Program-made: the position numbers and the translations under genes | The notes under the pieces: generated by a model | What the model was told of the DNA's origin: nothing | Seen by the model: the letters and a program-made list of their open reading frames with translations, nothing else | Database searches by the model: none | In this document: one piece after another, positions 7,976 to 16,922 of the stretch | Numbering within the stretch: the stretch's first letter is position 1 | Layout: each line of letters starts with the position of its first letter | NCBI GenBank assembly: GCA_902537945.1 | Contig: CACBDG010000006.1 | Coordinates: 35,273 to 99,272 of the forward strand | Origin: an uncultured SAR116 cluster alpha proteobacterium | GTDB lineage: Bacteria; Pseudomonadota; Alphaproteobacteria; Puniceispirillales; Marisalimonadaceae | DNA length: 64,000 bases | Direction: 5' to 3'

Positions 7976-10555
7976 TTAATATAAAGGAGATAAATTTTTT
8001 AAAGCATTTTTTGATTTTTTAAAATCAATTATTTTTTTATCATAATTTAAATTTGGAAGTTGTCCTGGTTTGAAAGCTTCTAAAATGGATCCCTTTTCTT
8101 CTGCATTAACTTTAAAACCAGTTTTAGGACTGACAGAGATAATTTTTATACCTGCTGGTCTTCTGAAAGGTAAATCAGGAGTGTTTTCAAGAGCTTCTTT
8201 CATAAAATCTCTAAAAATTGGGGCGGCTACAGAGCTTCCCGTTTCTTTATAACCAAGTGGTCTGGGATCATCAAACCCTACAAAAACACCTGCAACTAAG
8301 TCACTAGAAAACCCTACAAACCATGCATCGGTATTTGCGTTTGTTGTACCAGTTTTACCAGCTAAATTTCTTCCCAAAGATTTAACAACTTTGCCAGTCC
8401 CCCGAGTAACTGCACCTTTTAACATTGATACCATCTGATATGCAGAAGCAGATGAGATAATTTCTGTTCTTGTATCTTTTACAGCTACTAAAGGTATGTT
8501 TGAGGCGTTAGATTCACTTCCACTACAATTTTTACATTCTCTTTTGTCATGTTTAAAAATTGTAACGCCACGTCTATCTTGAACGCGATCAATTAATGTA
8601 GGTGTGATTTTTTTACCTCCATTTACTATCATCCCATAAGCATTTGTTATACTAAGTAAATCTGTTTCACCTGCACCCAGAGACATTGACAAAAATGAGG
8701 GCAGACTATCACTTATACCAAATTTAGATGCATAATCTTGAATAATATTTTTATTTTTAATTTTTTTATCACTATTTTTTTGGTTTATGTAATCAACAAT
8801 AATGTTTACGTTACGAATACTTTTATTCAATTTTTCTGCAATAAGATTATTTGAAAAACCCATATCAATATAATTTTTTATGATTGCCTCCTCTTCTATT
8901 AATTTAATGGCAAGTCTTGCTGTCATTAAATTTCTAGATTTTTCAATTCCTAACCTCATCGGACTTGGCCCATAGAATTTTTTAGTATAGTTGGCAGGTT
9001 TCCATTTCTTGCAACCAACACATTGATCATAGGCTAATGCAGCGTCTAGAATTAAATCAGTTGGCTTATAATTTCTTTCTAAACCAGCCAAATAAACAAA
9101 TGGCTTAAAAGCTGATCCTGGTTGTCTTTTAGCTTGAGTAGCTCTGTTGAACTCGCTTTTTTGAAAATTGTATCCACCACTCATTGCTAAAACTCTACCA
9201 GTATGTGGATCTAAAGCGACTATTGCACCATTTACATTTGGGATTTGGGAAAGAGAATAATAAATTGAATTATTATCTTTGTTTTTTTTAATTACAATTA
9301 CATCTCCAATTGAAATAAATTGCTCAAAGCTTTTAAATTTTTCTCCCAAATAAATATTCAGTCGATTATTATTGTCTTCTTTAATTTTCTGAGGTCTAGC
9401 CCAAGACGCATTTTTAAATTTTATTTGAGTTTGCGTTCCTCCATATAATAAAACATCAATGATGTTTTTAGATACCTTTAAGACGATTCCAACCATTCTT
9501 TTTTTTGGAAGTTTTTTTTGAAAGTTTTGTAAATATTGCGATATTTCTTCATTTGTGAATTGTAATAAATCTATATTACTTATCGGTCCTCTCCATCCTT
9601 GCCTTTGATCCAAATTTTCTAATCCTTCAGAAAGAGCTTTTTCTGCTTTAAGTTGAATTGAAGGATCAATTGTGGTTCTAACTGAATATCCATTAGTATA
9701 TAATTTTGATCCAATATTTTTATTTTTTATCAAAATTTTTCTTACTTCTTCTGCAAAATACGGAGCATAACCTTTGTCAAATCCGCTTGATTTACGAATA
9801 TTTATTAATTTTGTACTCTCTATGTCTTTTATTTCTTCATTGATATATCCATTTTTTTCCATTTGGGATAAAACCCAATTTCTTCTCTTTATAGCTTGTT
9901 TTTCTTTATGAATCGGATTGTAATTATTAGGAGCTTTTGGTAAAGCTGCTAAAAAGGCTGCCTCAGACAAATCTAGATTGTCTAAACTTTTATCAAAATA
10001 ATTTAGAGATGCAGCAGCAACTCCATAGGATTTAAAGCCTAAGTAAATTTCATTTAAATATAATTCTAAAATTTCATTTTTTGAAAATGCCCGTTCTATA
10101 CGTATTGATAAAATAGCTTCTTTTATTTTTCTTTCGTACGTTAATTCAGATGATAACAAAAAATTTTTGGCAACTTGTTGGGTTATTGTTGATGCGCCAA
10201 TCAACCTTTTACCTGTTCGAAAATTCTTTATATTGGTAATAAGGGCTCTTAGGGTGGCTTTTAAGTCTATACCAAAATGATTATAGAAGTCTTTATCTTC
10301 AGCTGAAATAAATGCGTTAATTACTTTTTTAGGAATTACATTTATTGGCACAAAAACTCTTTTTTGCGCAGCATACTCTGCTAATAAAGCACCATTTCCA
10401 GCATGAATTCTTGTAACAACGTTTGGGTTATATTTTGATAACTCTTTATAGTCTGGAAGATCTCTTCCAAAATGCCACAAACCATAAAAGAAGACAACTA
10501 TCCCAGATAAGATAAATAAAAAAACCAATGTTAGTAAATAAGAAAAAAATTTCAT
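7976..10555 (-). CDS. mrcA: Penicillin-binding protein 1A, bifunctional class A
   Basis: This is an inner-membrane enzyme that polymerises glycan strands and cross-links peptides in the periplasm. Seen: signal anchor (about 4-25); GT51 glycosyltransferase domain with EDKDFYNHFG (86-95), GASTITQQ (120-127) and EILELYLNEIYLG (161-173); an OB-like linker; and a transpeptidase domain with SxxK at S481-K484, SxN at S540-N542 and KTGT at 734-737. The pair of Cys in the RECKNCSG loop (about 673-676) resembles other alphaproteobacterial PBP1a proteins. Odd: about 50 residues are inserted at roughly 553-603 between SxN and the YASKFGI segment, and this piece reads like a helix-turn-helix. It follows amiC and precedes prfB in one probable operon. 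The ATG start has no strong Shine-Dalgarno. Confidence 0.95.
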   Translation of the reverse strand: MKFFSYLLTLVFLFILSGIVVFFYGLWHFGRDLPDYKELSKYNPNVVTRIHAGNGALLAEYAAQKRVFVPINVIPKKVINAFISAEDKDFYNHFGIDLKATLRALITNIKNFRTGKRLIGASTITQQVAKNFLLSSELTYERKIKEAILSIRIERAFSKNEILELYLNEIYLGFKSYGVAAASLNYFDKSLDNLDLSEAAFLAALPKAPNNYNPIHKEKQAIKRRNWVLSQMEKNGYINEEIKDIESTKLINIRKSSGFDKGYAPYFAEEVRKILIKNKNIGSKLYTNGYSVRTTIDPSIQLKAEKALSEGLENLDQRQGWRGPISNIDLLQFTNEEISQYLQNFQKKLPKKRMVGIVLKVSKNIIDVLLYGGTQTQIKFKNASWARPQKIKEDNNNRLNIYLGEKFKSFEQFISIGDVIVIKKNKDNNSIYYSLSQIPNVNGAIVALDPHTGRVLAMSGGYNFQKSEFNRATQAKRQPGSAFKPFVYLAGLERNYKPTDLILDAALAYDQCVGCKKWKPANYTKKFYGPSPMRLGIEKSRNLMTARLAIKLIEEEAIIKNYIDMGFSNNLIAEKLNKSIRNVNIIVDYINQKNSDKKIKNKNIIQDYASKFGISDSLPSFLSMSLGAGETDLLSITNAYGMIVNGGKKITPTLIDRVQDRRGVTIFKHDKRECKNCSGSESNASNIPLVAVKDTRTEIISSASAYQMVSMLKGAVTRGTGKVVKSLGRNLAGKTGTTNANTDAWFVGFSSDLVAGVFVGFDDPRPLGYKETGSSVAAPIFRDFMKEALENTPDLPFRRPAGIKIISVSPKTGFKVNAEEKGSILEAFKPGQLPNLNYDKKIIDFKKSKNALKNLSPLY

Positions 10556-10597
10556 ATTACATAAATATATTATAATTTAGACATTTTTGGGACAGAT

Positions 10598-11857
10598 TTA
10601 TTTTTCATAGTTTTCAAAATAACTTTGAATAGCAATTGATAAACCATGGGTAAGGTTATTTAAATACTTAGAGTTTAGTAATTTTTTTTCTTCTTGTTTA
10701 TTTGATAAAAATCCAATTTCAATCAAAACAGAAGGAATATTATAAGATTTTAAAACTGAAAATCCAGCAAATCTGTGCCCTCTATTTACTGCTAAATTTG
10801 TTTTTTCTAAATGAAATAAAATATTTTTAGCTAAAAATGAACTATCATTCATTGCTTCTCTTTGAAACATTTTGATTATCGTTCCATAAATCATAGGATC
10901 AACAATTTTTTCTTTATTACCTAGAAAATTATCTACTTCATTTTCTTTTTGAGCTAAAATTTCAGCCTCTTTATCTGATGCTTTGTCAGAAAGACTAAAT
11001 ACCGAAATTCCTCTAGCTTCTTTGTTTTGACTTGAATCGGCATGTATAGAAATAAAAATATCTGCTTTATTTTTTTTTGCTAACATAGTCCTCTTTTTTA
11101 GGGACAAATAAATATCTTTATTTCGTGATAAAATTGGAATGAATTTTTTGTTCTTTCGCAAGGCATTTGATAATAAAATAGAAGCTTTCAAAGTTATATT
11201 TTTTTCTAGCGTGCCTAATTGTCCAATAGCACCAGGATCTCTACCTCCATGTCCTGGATCAATAAAAACAGTATACTTTCTTTTTGATTTAGATTTTTTA
11301 AAATTTTGTTTTTGAATATTGCGTAAATTTACTTTTTCAGATTTTCTTTTGGATTTGTTAGGTAAAAATTTAATATCACTTTCTAATGAAAATATATTTC
11401 CTTTATTTTTATATAAAATATGTTTGGCAATAGCATAATCAACTTCAGAAGTTTTTGAAAAGTACATTGTAAGATTAATACTTTTACTATTAATTTTATT
11501 ATACTTTATATCGGATATAATAGTAGGATTTACAAATTCCAAAACTAATTTTGAGTTAGAATTTGGATTATTATAAAACCTTACTCCTCTTACAAAATCT
11601 CCCTCATAATTTTTTTTATTTTTAATGATTAATTTATTTTTGAAAACAAATTGAATTTTATATGGGTTGTAAAATAGGTCAATTTTCAAATCTTCATTAG
11701 AATGAATATTTAGACAATTAATGTTTACATCATTGATATGACAAGTCGTTGTAAATTCTTTTTGCTTTGCACACGCAATTGAAACAACAATTAAATGTGA
11801 GATAAAAAAAATAGTTGCTAATAAAAAAATTCTAAAATCTTTTTTAAAAATCATCAC
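10598..11857 (-). CDS. amiC: N-acetylmuramoyl-L-alanine amidase, AMIN + Amidase_3
   Basis: This periplasmic zinc amidase cuts the bond between muramic acid and the peptide stem and is used to split septal peptidoglycan. Seen: signal peptide (about 8-30), an AMIN-type beta domain (about 40-140), a lysine-rich linker (about 166-194), and a C-terminal Amidase_3 domain. Its zinc and catalytic residues read DPGHGG (His203), TLEKN (Glu218), SIHAD (His272) and IEIGF (Glu380). The AMIN domain directs such enzymes to the division site in other bacteria. It is the first gene of a probable amiC-mrcA-prfB operon and is divergent from rne across a 411-bp spacer. The ATG is doubled (codons 1 and 2), so the start is uncertain by one codon. 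Confidence 0.93.
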   Translation of the reverse strand: MMIFKKDFRIFLLATIFFISHLIVVSIACAKQKEFTTTCHINDVNINCLNIHSNEDLKIDLFYNPYKIQFVFKNKLIIKNKKNYEGDFVRGVRFYNNPNSNSKLVLEFVNPTIISDIKYNKINSKSINLTMYFSKTSEVDYAIAKHILYKNKGNIFSLESDIKFLPNKSKRKSEKVNLRNIQKQNFKKSKSKRKYTVFIDPGHGGRDPGAIGQLGTLEKNITLKASILLSNALRKNKKFIPILSRNKDIYLSLKKRTMLAKKNKADIFISIHADSSQNKEARGISVFSLSDKASDKEAEILAQKENEVDNFLGNKEKIVDPMIYGTIIKMFQREAMNDSSFLAKNILFHLEKTNLAVNRGHRFAGFSVLKSYNIPSVLIEIGFLSNKQEEKKLLNSKYLNNLTHGLSIAIQSYFENYEK

Positions 11858-11914
11858 AATTATTTTTGTAGTTTTATAAGTTTAAATAAATACCTATACA
11901 ACAAAAAATAAAGT

Positions 11915-11943
11915 TTGTCTTGGTTACGTTTAAGTTATATAAG
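11915..11943 (+). promoter_or_regulatory. Candidate sigma-70 promoter for rne
   Basis: TTGTCT at 11915-11920 and TATAAG at 11938-11943 are separated by 17 bp, which fits a housekeeping promoter. Transcription from here would give a leader of roughly 320 nt before the rne ATG, about the size of the E. coli rne leader. In DNA this AT-rich such matches arise by chance, so confidence is low. Confidence 0.33.
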
Positions 11944-12228
11944 TAAATATGGAATTTTGATTATATTTTAAGTAGGAATTTTTAGCAAAAGAAAGAAGAA
12001 ATATTTAATTAAATGATTTAAACGCTATGCGTGTAAATAAATAGGATGAGTTAAGGATTAAGTCAGATTGTATCATTAATAATGAGGTTATAGTTGAATT
12101 TTTTTTATATTAAGTATCAATTTACGATTTTCAAATCTTGTAAATGTAATTTTATAAATAAATAACTAATTAAATTTAAGTTTATATATCTTTTTATTCT
12201 CATAAATCTCATCCATAAGTTGATGTGC

Positions 12229-12246
12229 TATCAAATTTTTTTGATA
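12229..12246 (+). promoter_or_regulatory. Short perfect hairpin just upstream of the rne ribosome-binding site
   Basis: Seven bases, TATCAAA, a four-T loop, then the exact complement TTTGATA. The stem ends 11 bases before the GGAG at 12258-12261 that precedes the rne ATG. E. coli RNase E controls its own mRNA through a structured leader, so an equivalent role is conceivable here. The stem has only one GC pair and is weak. Confidence 0.3.
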
Positions 12247-12268
12247 TCTCATTATTTGGAGACTGATT

Positions 12269-14323
12269 ATGAATAAACGTTTATTAATTGATGCAAGACA
12301 ATCTGAAGAAACAAGAGTTATAACTACGACAAATGATCTTATAGATGATTTTGAATATGAAGTTCATTCTAGAAGACAACTGAAAGGTAATATTTATTTA
12401 GCCAGGGTAACAAGAGTTGAACCTAGTCTCCAAGCGGCATTTGTAGAATATGGTGGAAATCGTCAAGGATTTTTAGCTTTTAGTGAAATCCATCCTGATT
12501 ATTATAGAATACCTGTAGAGGATAAAAAGAAACTTTTAGCTGAGGCCTCTGCTAAAACTGATGAAGAAATACAACCAAATGAAGAAGATGTTGATGATCA
12601 TACAGATGATTATAATGAAGAAGAACTTAAAAAAATTAAAAAAAATTTATACAGAAATTATAAAATTCAAGAGGTAATAGCCCGCCGTCAAATTTTATTA
12701 GTTCAGGTTGTAAAAGAAGAACGTGGAACAAAAGGGGCAGCATTAACCACTTACATTTCTATAGCAGGAAGATATTGCGTTCTTATGCCAAACACTCCAA
12801 GAGGTGGAGGGGTTAGTAGAAAAATTGGAAATATTACAGATAGAAAAAGACTTAAAAAAATTGTTGATGATTTAGATGTTTCCGATGGAATGGCTGTAAT
12901 AATTAGAACAGCAGGAAGTAAAAGAACAAAAACAGAAATTAAAAGAGATTTTTCTAATTCATTAGCTATTTGGGAAAATGTAAAAAAACTGACTTTGGAG
13001 TCTAATGCCCCATTCCTTATACACGAAGAAGGTTCATTAGTGAAAAGAGCTATAAGAGACCTTTACAATAGTGAGATTGATGAAGTGTTAGTTGAAGGTA
13101 GTGAGGCTTACAAAGTTTGTAAAAACTATATGAAAGCAGTAATGCCTAGTCATTCAAAAAAGGTGCAACAATATAATGATGATAGAAACCCATTATTTCA
13201 AAGATTCAAGCTAGACTCACAATTACAAGATATTTTCAATCCAAGAGTTACCCTTAGATCTGGAGGCTATTTAATTATTGACCAAACTGAAGCTTTAGTA
13301 GCAATAGATGTAAACTCTGGAAAAGCAACACGTGAACGATCTATAGAAGATACAGCTCTTAAAACAAATTTAGAGGCCGCAGATGAATTTGCCAGACAGT
13401 CAAGACTAAGAGATTTATCTGGTTTAATTGTAATTGATTTTATTGATATGGAAGAAAATAAAAATCGTAACTTAGTAGAAAGAAAATTAAAAGAAGCTAT
13501 GAGAAAAGATAGAGCTAGGATTCAAATTGGTGAAATAAGTAATTTTGGTCTTCTTGAATTATCTCGTCAAAGACTAAGACCTTCAGTTGTTGAAAACTCT
13601 TCCGAGTTATGTCCTCAATGTGGTGGTTCAGGAAGAATTCAATCAATTGAAGTAAGCGCAATTCAAATCTTAAGATCTATTGAAGAAGAGGGTAGCTCTG
13701 ATGAAAACATTGGTATTAAGGTGTCTGCACATTCTGATCTTATACTTCATATATTAAATCAAAAACGTTCACAATTAAGTGAAATTGAGATGAGATACAA
13801 CATTTCCATAGACTTTATTAATGATGATTCAATTATCCCTCCTCAAAAAAAATTAGAAATAATTAAAAATAATCCTAGCACGAATCAAGAAGAATTAGAG
13901 ATCAAATCAAATGCAATATCTATTGATGATGAGGATAATCAAAGTAGAAAAAAAAGAACCAAAAGAACAAACAAAAGAAAGAAAAAGACACCTAGTAAGA
14001 CTAATAAAGATAATGTTACTTTGTTTAATGAAGAAGAGGCTAAACAATTAGAAAATACAAATCTGGAAAATGCAGAAGTTTCATTAAAAAAGAACCAGTC
14101 TAAGAATAAAAAATTAATAGAAAAAAAATCGAAAAATTTAAAAAATGTAAAGTCTAAAGGCTCTCCAAAACAAATAATACTTGAGGAAAAAATAGAATTA
14201 GAAACTAAAACTAACAAATCTAAGATTAGAGAAATTAAATCATCACAACCAATCGAAGTTACACAAATTGATGAAAAATCTAATATAGAAAAACCCAAGA
14301 AAAAAGGTTGGTGGTCAAAATAA
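12269..14323 (+). CDS. rne: Ribonuclease E/G family endoribonuclease
   Basis: This enzyme cuts single-stranded AU-rich RNA in mRNA decay and in rRNA and tRNA processing. Seen: an S1 domain (about 35-145) broken by an acidic insertion (about 90-125), the 5'-sensor/RNase H-like region, a DNase I-like catalytic part with the metal-binding Asp347 (AIDVNSG) and Asp390 (VIDFID), spaced 43 residues apart as in E. coli D303/D346, and the zinc-link CPQCGGSG (Cys448, Cys451) that joins subunits. The C-terminal ~150 residues are Lys/Asn/Glu-rich and low complexity, as expected for the disordered degradosome-scaffold or RNA-binding tail. GGAG lies 7 bases before the ATG. The M48 protease gene overlaps its 3' end. 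Confidence 0.95.
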   Translation: MNKRLLIDARQSEETRVITTTNDLIDDFEYEVHSRRQLKGNIYLARVTRVEPSLQAAFVEYGGNRQGFLAFSEIHPDYYRIPVEDKKKLLAEASAKTDEEIQPNEEDVDDHTDDYNEEELKKIKKNLYRNYKIQEVIARRQILLVQVVKEERGTKGAALTTYISIAGRYCVLMPNTPRGGGVSRKIGNITDRKRLKKIVDDLDVSDGMAVIIRTAGSKRTKTEIKRDFSNSLAIWENVKKLTLESNAPFLIHEEGSLVKRAIRDLYNSEIDEVLVEGSEAYKVCKNYMKAVMPSHSKKVQQYNDDRNPLFQRFKLDSQLQDIFNPRVTLRSGGYLIIDQTEALVAIDVNSGKATRERSIEDTALKTNLEAADEFARQSRLRDLSGLIVIDFIDMEENKNRNLVERKLKEAMRKDRARIQIGEISNFGLLELSRQRLRPSVVENSSELCPQCGGSGRIQSIEVSAIQILRSIEEEGSSDENIGIKVSAHSDLILHILNQKRSQLSEIEMRYNISIDFINDDSIIPPQKKLEIIKNNPSTNQEELEIKSNAISIDDEDNQSRKKRTKRTNKRKKKTPSKTNKDNVTLFNEEEAKQLENTNLENAEVSLKKNQSKNKKLIEKKSKNLKNVKSKGSPKQIILEEKIELETKTNKSKIREIKSSQPIEVTQIDEKSNIEKPKKKGWWSK

Positions 14324-15663
14324 AAATAATACTTTTAATATTTTTTATATTTTTTTCGAACTATGGTTTTACCGCTCAAAAAATTCAAATAGTTAGAGAT
14401 GCAGAAATCGAATTTTTTTTACATAAATTGATAAAGTTAACCATAGAAAATAAAAAAAAATACAACTTTCATCCTCGATTAGTTTTAAACGATCAATACA
14501 ATGCTTTCGTGACTGGTTCAAATAAAATTTACATAAACACAGGGTTAATTTACAAAGCTAAAAATTTAAGCGAAATACAAGCTATATTAGCTCATGAAAT
14601 TGGACATTTAATTTTAAACCACCATAGTACAAGATTGATAAATGCAAAAAAACAATCTAATTTCTCAAAGTTTGCAACACTTGCAGGCTTAGCTCTTTCA
14701 GCAGAGGGTAAATTAGACACTAACTCAACTCTTGGATTAATTGTTGGATCAAGTGATTTGGCAAAAAAATCTTTGCTTCAATTTTCTAGAATTCAAGAGC
14801 AACAAGCAGATAAATTTGCTTTAGACCAAATGATAAAGAATAAAATATCTCTAGAGGGATTAGAGATGTTATTATCTAATCTCAGTAGTGAAGAACTAAA
14901 TAATACTAATTCTTTATCTTATTATTACAGATCACACCCCTTTTCAAAAAATAGATTAAAACAATTAAAAAGATATAAAATTAAATATCAAAACGTACCT
15001 GTCGAAGAAAAAAAAGTATTAATAAATAATAATATAGTTCCGCTTAAATATATAAAAAACAAGATAAAGTCTTATAATGAAAGTCCTTATAAGATATTAA
15101 AAAATGAATATAAAAAAAATGGGTTTTTATCGAATTATTCACAATTAGTTGATTTTTATAAGACTGGTAAATATGATCTTGCAAATCAAAAACTTTCAAT
15201 ATTAAAAAATGAATATAAAGACTATCCATTCTTTTATGAGTTAGAGGGTGATATTTACTACAAAAAGGGTAATTTTAACAAAGCAATAATAGAATACGAA
15301 AAGGCAATTGAGGCTATTCAAGAAGTTTTTGTTCCTTCTATAGATCTTATAAAATTTTCCCTTGTTAAAGCACTTCTTCAAACTAATATGAAAGAGAATT
15401 TGAATAAATCCATCTTAATTCTTGAAGAAATGCTTTTAAATAATCCTAACTGGAGTTTTTTATGGAGATTATTAGCTAAATGTTCTGGTAAATTGAACAA
15501 AAAGGGTGTGTCTTATATCGCTTTAGCCGAAGAAGCGCTTATCAAAAAAAACTTTATTAAAGCCAAAAAATATGTAGATTTAGCTAATAAGCAAGTTAAT
15601 TTGCCTCATCCTTATAAAATTAGAGGCTCGGATATACTTGAAAGAATAAAACTTTATAAATAA
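14308..15663 (+). CDS. M48 metalloprotease with TPR repeats (BepA-like)
   Basis: This is a predicted periplasmic zinc protease of about 451 residues. Seen: signal peptide (about 3-23), HEIGH zinc motif (about 96-100) followed by a conserved Glu in QEQQADKFAL, and a C-terminal half of TPR-like helices (about 265-440). The same architecture in E. coli BepA helps outer-membrane protein assembly and degrades misassembled LptD; a similar role here is inference. The start is uncertain: TTG at 14308 or GTG at 14311, both inside the end of rne, which it overlaps by 13-16 bp, implying translational coupling. A 21-nt exact direct repeat, 105 nt apart (from 15094 and 15199), encodes the same ILKNEYK stretch in two neighbouring TPR-like units. 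Confidence 0.85.
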   Translation: MVVKIKIILLIFFIFFSNYGFTAQKIQIVRDAEIEFFLHKLIKLTIENKKKYNFHPRLVLNDQYNAFVTGSNKIYINTGLIYKAKNLSEIQAILAHEIGHLILNHHSTRLINAKKQSNFSKFATLAGLALSAEGKLDTNSTLGLIVGSSDLAKKSLLQFSRIQEQQADKFALDQMIKNKISLEGLEMLLSNLSSEELNNTNSLSYYYRSHPFSKNRLKQLKRYKIKYQNVPVEEKKVLINNNIVPLKYIKNKIKSYNESPYKILKNEYKKNGFLSNYSQLVDFYKTGKYDLANQKLSILKNEYKDYPFFYELEGDIYYKKGNFNKAIIEYEKAIEAIQEVFVPSIDLIKFSLVKALLQTNMKENLNKSILILEEMLLNNPNWSFLWRLLAKCSGKLNKKGVSYIALAEEALIKKNFIKAKKYVDLANKQVNLPHPYKIRGSDILERIKLYK

Positions 15664-15690
15664 ACAATTGTAAATTTTGGCGTAAGAAAA

Positions 15691-16398
15691 GTGAAAAAAA
15701 ATGTTTTAAAATATATTGTCATTATAATAAGCTTGCTTTTAATAAATTTTTCATCTCATTCTCATGAGATTAATCGTGATGATATTGAAGATATAGTAAA
15801 AGAATTTTTAATTAAAAATCCTGATTTTATAAAATCTACATTAGATAATCATCAATTATTTCTCGAGAATAAAAAAAAACAGAATGCAATACGTATTTTA
15901 AAAAATATTGATAATCCAGGAATTTTTCAAAAAAATGCCAATATTACGATATATGAGTTTTTTGATTATAACTGTGGATATTGTAAGTTAGTAGTTAAAA
16001 CAATTATGGAAGTTTTATCTGAAGATAAAAAGATTAATTTTGTTTTCGTTGAGTTTCCAATTTTATCTCAACAATCATATATTGTAGCAAAAGCTGCTCT
16101 TGCTTCAAAAAAACAAGACCTTTACAATAGTTTTCATCTTTCATTAATGAAAATTAAAGGTAGAGTAGATCAAGACAAGATTTTTAATATTGCCAAAAAA
16201 GTAGGTTTAAATATAAATCAATTAAAAATTGATATGAATAGTCCAGATATAGAAAAACAATTGACGCAGAATAGAGAAATTGCAAAATCACTCGGCTTAA
16301 ACGGAACCCCAGCATTTATAATTGGAGATATTATTTATTCTGGCGCATTAGACAAAAATAATTTAAAGAAAATAATAAAACAATATCGTGAAAGTTAA
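15691..16398 (+). CDS. DsbA-family thiol:disulfide oxidoreductase (Com1-like)
   Basis: This is an exported thioredoxin-fold protein of 235 residues. Seen: signal peptide (about 5-24), a helical N-terminal extension (about 28-75), the active site C-G-Y-C (95-98) after the FFDYN strand, and the cis-proline loop GTPAF near the C-terminus. The N-terminal helical region before the thioredoxin fold is typical of the Com1/ScsC-like group of Alphaproteobacteria, which acts on periplasmic disulfides; oxidase versus isomerase is not predictable here. GTG is taken as start because no in-frame ATG precedes the signal peptide. It lies 27 bp after the M48 protease and 65 bp before aroQ, an order common in Alphaproteobacteria. 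Confidence 0.88.
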   Translation: MKKNVLKYIVIIISLLLINFSSHSHEINRDDIEDIVKEFLIKNPDFIKSTLDNHQLFLENKKKQNAIRILKNIDNPGIFQKNANITIYEFFDYNCGYCKLVVKTIMEVLSEDKKINFVFVEFPILSQQSYIVAKAALASKKQDLYNSFHLSLMKIKGRVDQDKIFNIAKKVGLNINQLKIDMNSPDIEKQLTQNREIAKSLGLNGTPAFIIGDIIYSGALDKNNLKKIIKQYRES

Positions 16399-16463
16399 TC
16401 TAGCTTTGTACTTTGTCTTAGAAATTACAATATAAAAAAATATAATTTCATTGGAGAATTACT

Positions 16464-16904
16464 TTGAAAAGAAAATTATATATTATTAATGGACCCAACT
16501 TGAATCTTCTTGGAATAAGAGAACCCGAAAAATATGGAAATATTTCTCTTGATAAAATTAAAACATTGTGTGTTGAAAAATGTAAAAGTTATAACTTTGA
16601 TCTAGTTTTTTTTCAATCAAATATAGAAGGTGAATTAATAAGTGAAATTCATAAAGCTATTAATAATGGACATGGAATTATAATAAATGCAGGAGCATTA
16701 ACTCACACTTCTATTGGGCTCCTAGACGCTTTAAATATGTTTATAGGACCTAAAATAGAATTACACATAACTAATATTTACGCTCGTGAAAGTTTTCGAC
16801 ATAAATCTTATATTTCACCAGTAGTAAATGGAATAATTGCTGGATTTGGGTTTAATTCTTACCTCCACGCCATAGATGCAATCAAAAGTCTCATAAAAGA
16901 TTAA
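16464..16904 (+). CDS. aroQ: 3-dehydroquinate dehydratase, type II
   Basis: AroQ converts 3-dehydroquinate to 3-dehydroshikimate, the third step of the shikimate pathway; type II enzymes are cytoplasmic dodecamers. Seen: NGPNLNLLGIREPEKYG at the N-terminus, including the catalytic Tyr, then QSNIEGELI, INAGALTHTSI, and the HITNIYARESFRH segment with the catalytic His. The 146-residue length is normal. The start is TTG at 16464, supported by GGAG seven bases upstream and by family length. accB follows 18 bp downstream; aroQ-accB-accC is a widespread order. The pathway's last common step, aroC, is also in this window at 37228. Confidence 0.97.
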   Translation: MKRKLYIINGPNLNLLGIREPEKYGNISLDKIKTLCVEKCKSYNFDLVFFQSNIEGELISEIHKAINNGHGIIINAGALTHTSIGLLDALNMFIGPKIELHITNIYARESFRHKSYISPVVNGIIAGFGFNSYLHAIDAIKSLIKD

Positions 16905-16922
16905 ATTAGAAAAGGTAAAATT

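Larger units (their letters stand above)
11858..12268. other. 411-bp non-coding spacer between amiC and rne
   Basis: This is one of the two longest gene-free stretches in the window. It is very AT-rich and has no convincing coding frame; a five-codon ATG...TAG frame near 12026 is the kind expected by chance. It must hold the amiC promoter on the minus strand and the rne promoter and leader on the plus strand. A promoter-like pair near 11915 and a hairpin next to the rne ribosome-binding site are listed separately. Confidence 0.6.

Noticed and set aside
12026..12043. Five-codon leader peptide before rne
   Set aside because: Too short and without a ribosome-binding site or regulatory logic; expected by chance.
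13939..14298. Minus-strand hydrophobic frame over the end of rne
   Set aside because: It is the antisense of the Lys/Asn/Glu-rich RNase E tail, which always reads Phe/Leu/Ser-rich on the other strand.
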